From NCBI GenBank assembly GCA_023253495.1, contig JALRGF010000271.1, forward strand, positions 1-7,131: a DNA stretch of 7,131 nt. Reading direction: 5' to 3'. The position numbers and the translations under genes are program-made. The notes beneath the pieces were generated by a model. The model searched no databases. It had not been told where the DNA came from and saw only the letters and a program-made list of their open reading frames with translations. This document shows, piece after piece, positions 6,365-7,131 of this stretch. Each line of letters begins with the position of its first letter. Positions within the stretch are counted from its first letter, which is position 1. Origin of the DNA: Verrucomicrobiales bacterium. GTDB lineage: Bacteria > Verrucomicrobiota > Verrucomicrobiia > Verrucomicrobiales > V1-33.

Positions 6365-6573
6365 GATATGAGTAAGCGTGGGTTGCGTTGGGATGGGACA
6401 GGACGAAATAAACCGGGATGGTCCGCTCTCGGTCCGGTCACCATCACTCAACAACGCACTATGAGCGAGGAACATGCCGAAAGCCACGGAAAAACAGGCT
6501 ATTTCAGTTGCATCGCCCACCCCGGAAGGCTCCTCTTTCCCCCGTCCCTGTTCAACTGTTTCCCCACCCCGCG

Positions 6574-7131
6574 ATGCCCCCACGCTTCAGACGCCCCCCG
6601 CTCGCCACCCTGCTCGCCGCCCCGCTGCTCGCTCTCGCCGGTCTCGTCACCGCCAGGGAACCCGCCACCCCGCCCCCGGGGCCATGGCAACCGCTCTTCG
6701 ACGGCAGCAGCTTCCAGGGATGGACCACCCGGAACGGCCAACCGGTCACCACCGGCTGGTCTATCCATAACGGCGTCATCCACCGCACCGGCCCCGGCGG
6801 CGACATCGTCACCGTCCGCGAATGGCTCAACTTCGAGCTGGAATTCGAATGGAAAGTCGCCGCCAAGGCGAACAGCGGCCTGAAATACCGCGTCAGCGAC
6901 TACCCGCCCGCCGGCCGCAGTATCGGCCCGGAATACCAAGTGCTCGACGACTCCGGCCACGACAACGGCTCCACCCCGAAAACCAGCGCCGGATCGCTCT
7001 ACGACCTCGTCCCGCCCGCCGCCACCAAAACCCTCCGCCCGGTCGGCGAATGGAACCAGTCACGCATCGTCGCCCGCGGCCCGCACCTCGAACACTGGCT
7101 CAACGGCCGCAAAATCATCGAGGTCGATCTC
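6574..7131 (+). CDS. Exported DUF1080 (3-keto-disaccharide hydrolase-like) protein, 5'-end fragment
   Basis: The frame runs from ATG 6574 to the window edge without a stop, giving 186 residues of a longer protein. Residues 1-27 are a signal peptide: an Arg-rich start (MPPRFRRPP), a hydrophobic core LATLLAAPLLALAGL and a likely cut after VTA. The mature part shows the DUF1080 pattern (Pfam PF06439, a jelly-roll/concanavalin-like fold): W38-QPLFDG44 and QGW50, then GWSIHNGVI, FELEFEWKV with N100-S101-G102-LKYRV, GPEYQVLDD near 118-126, and the late strand HWLNGRKIIEVDL. Family members, common in PVC and Bacteroidetes bacteria, are associated with secreted or periplasmic glycan breakdown, some cleaving 3-keto-sugars; the substrate here is unknown. 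No Shine-Dalgarno is visible. ATG 6574 is preferred because it directly precedes the signal peptide; the frame stays open upstream to a TAA at 6373. It is divergent from the HU gene. Confidence 0.93.
   Translation, partial: MPPRFRRPPLATLLAAPLLALAGLVTAREPATPPPGPWQPLFDGSSFQGWTTRNGQPVTTGWSIHNGVIHRTGPGGDIVTVREWLNFELEFEWKVAAKANSGLKYRVSDYPPAGRSIGPEYQVLDDSGHDNGSTPKTSAGSLYDLVPPAATKTLRPVGEWNQSRIVARGPHLEHWLNGRKIIEVDL

Noticed and set aside
6354..6573. Sigma70-type promoters in the divergent HU/DUF1080 gap
   Set aside because: Candidates such as TTGCGT (6383) followed by AAATAA, or TTTATT on the - strand, lack a matching partner hexamer at 16-18 bases.

Overview
This is a GC-rich bacterial chromosomal window whose gene content points to the PVC superphylum, most likely Verrucomicrobiota (inference). 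The clues are a very large secreted protein joining a LamG-like domain, a c-type haem motif and a sugar-dehydrogenase-like propeller; a secreted DUF1080 (3-keto-disaccharide hydrolase-like) protein; and two exact matches to TGTTC-N4-GAACA, which I recall as the LexA operator described for Verrucomicrobia.

Layout: (1) 1-260, + strand, the C-terminal end of an iron-sulfur L-serine dehydratase. (2) 261-822, a 562-base gap without a convincing gene. It is filled from about 314 to 780 by a degenerate, higher-order repeat array with a pitch near 40-41 bp, built on the 9-mer TACCTGTCC (eight exact copies) and containing the two LexA-box-like palindromes. (3) 823-4344, + strand, a 1173-residue exported multidomain cytochrome/dehydrogenase-like protein. 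(4) 4384-5964, - strand, xseA (exonuclease VII large subunit), convergent with the previous gene. (5) 6048-6353, - strand, an HU/IHF-family nucleoid protein upstream of xseA. (6) 6574-7131, + strand, the first 186 residues of an exported DUF1080 protein that runs off the window and is divergent from the HU gene.

The two exported proteins plausibly serve extracytoplasmic carbohydrate oxidation and cleavage, but they are separated by the xseA/HU pair and do not form an operon. HU and xseA are housekeeping DNA-metabolism genes and may be co-transcribed. The least explained part is the repeat array between the serine dehydratase and the cytochrome gene. Its regular pitch, invariant half-site and three restarts with a TGTTC-type element suggest a multi-site protein-binding region or a dispersed repeat family, not a gene or a CRISPR array.
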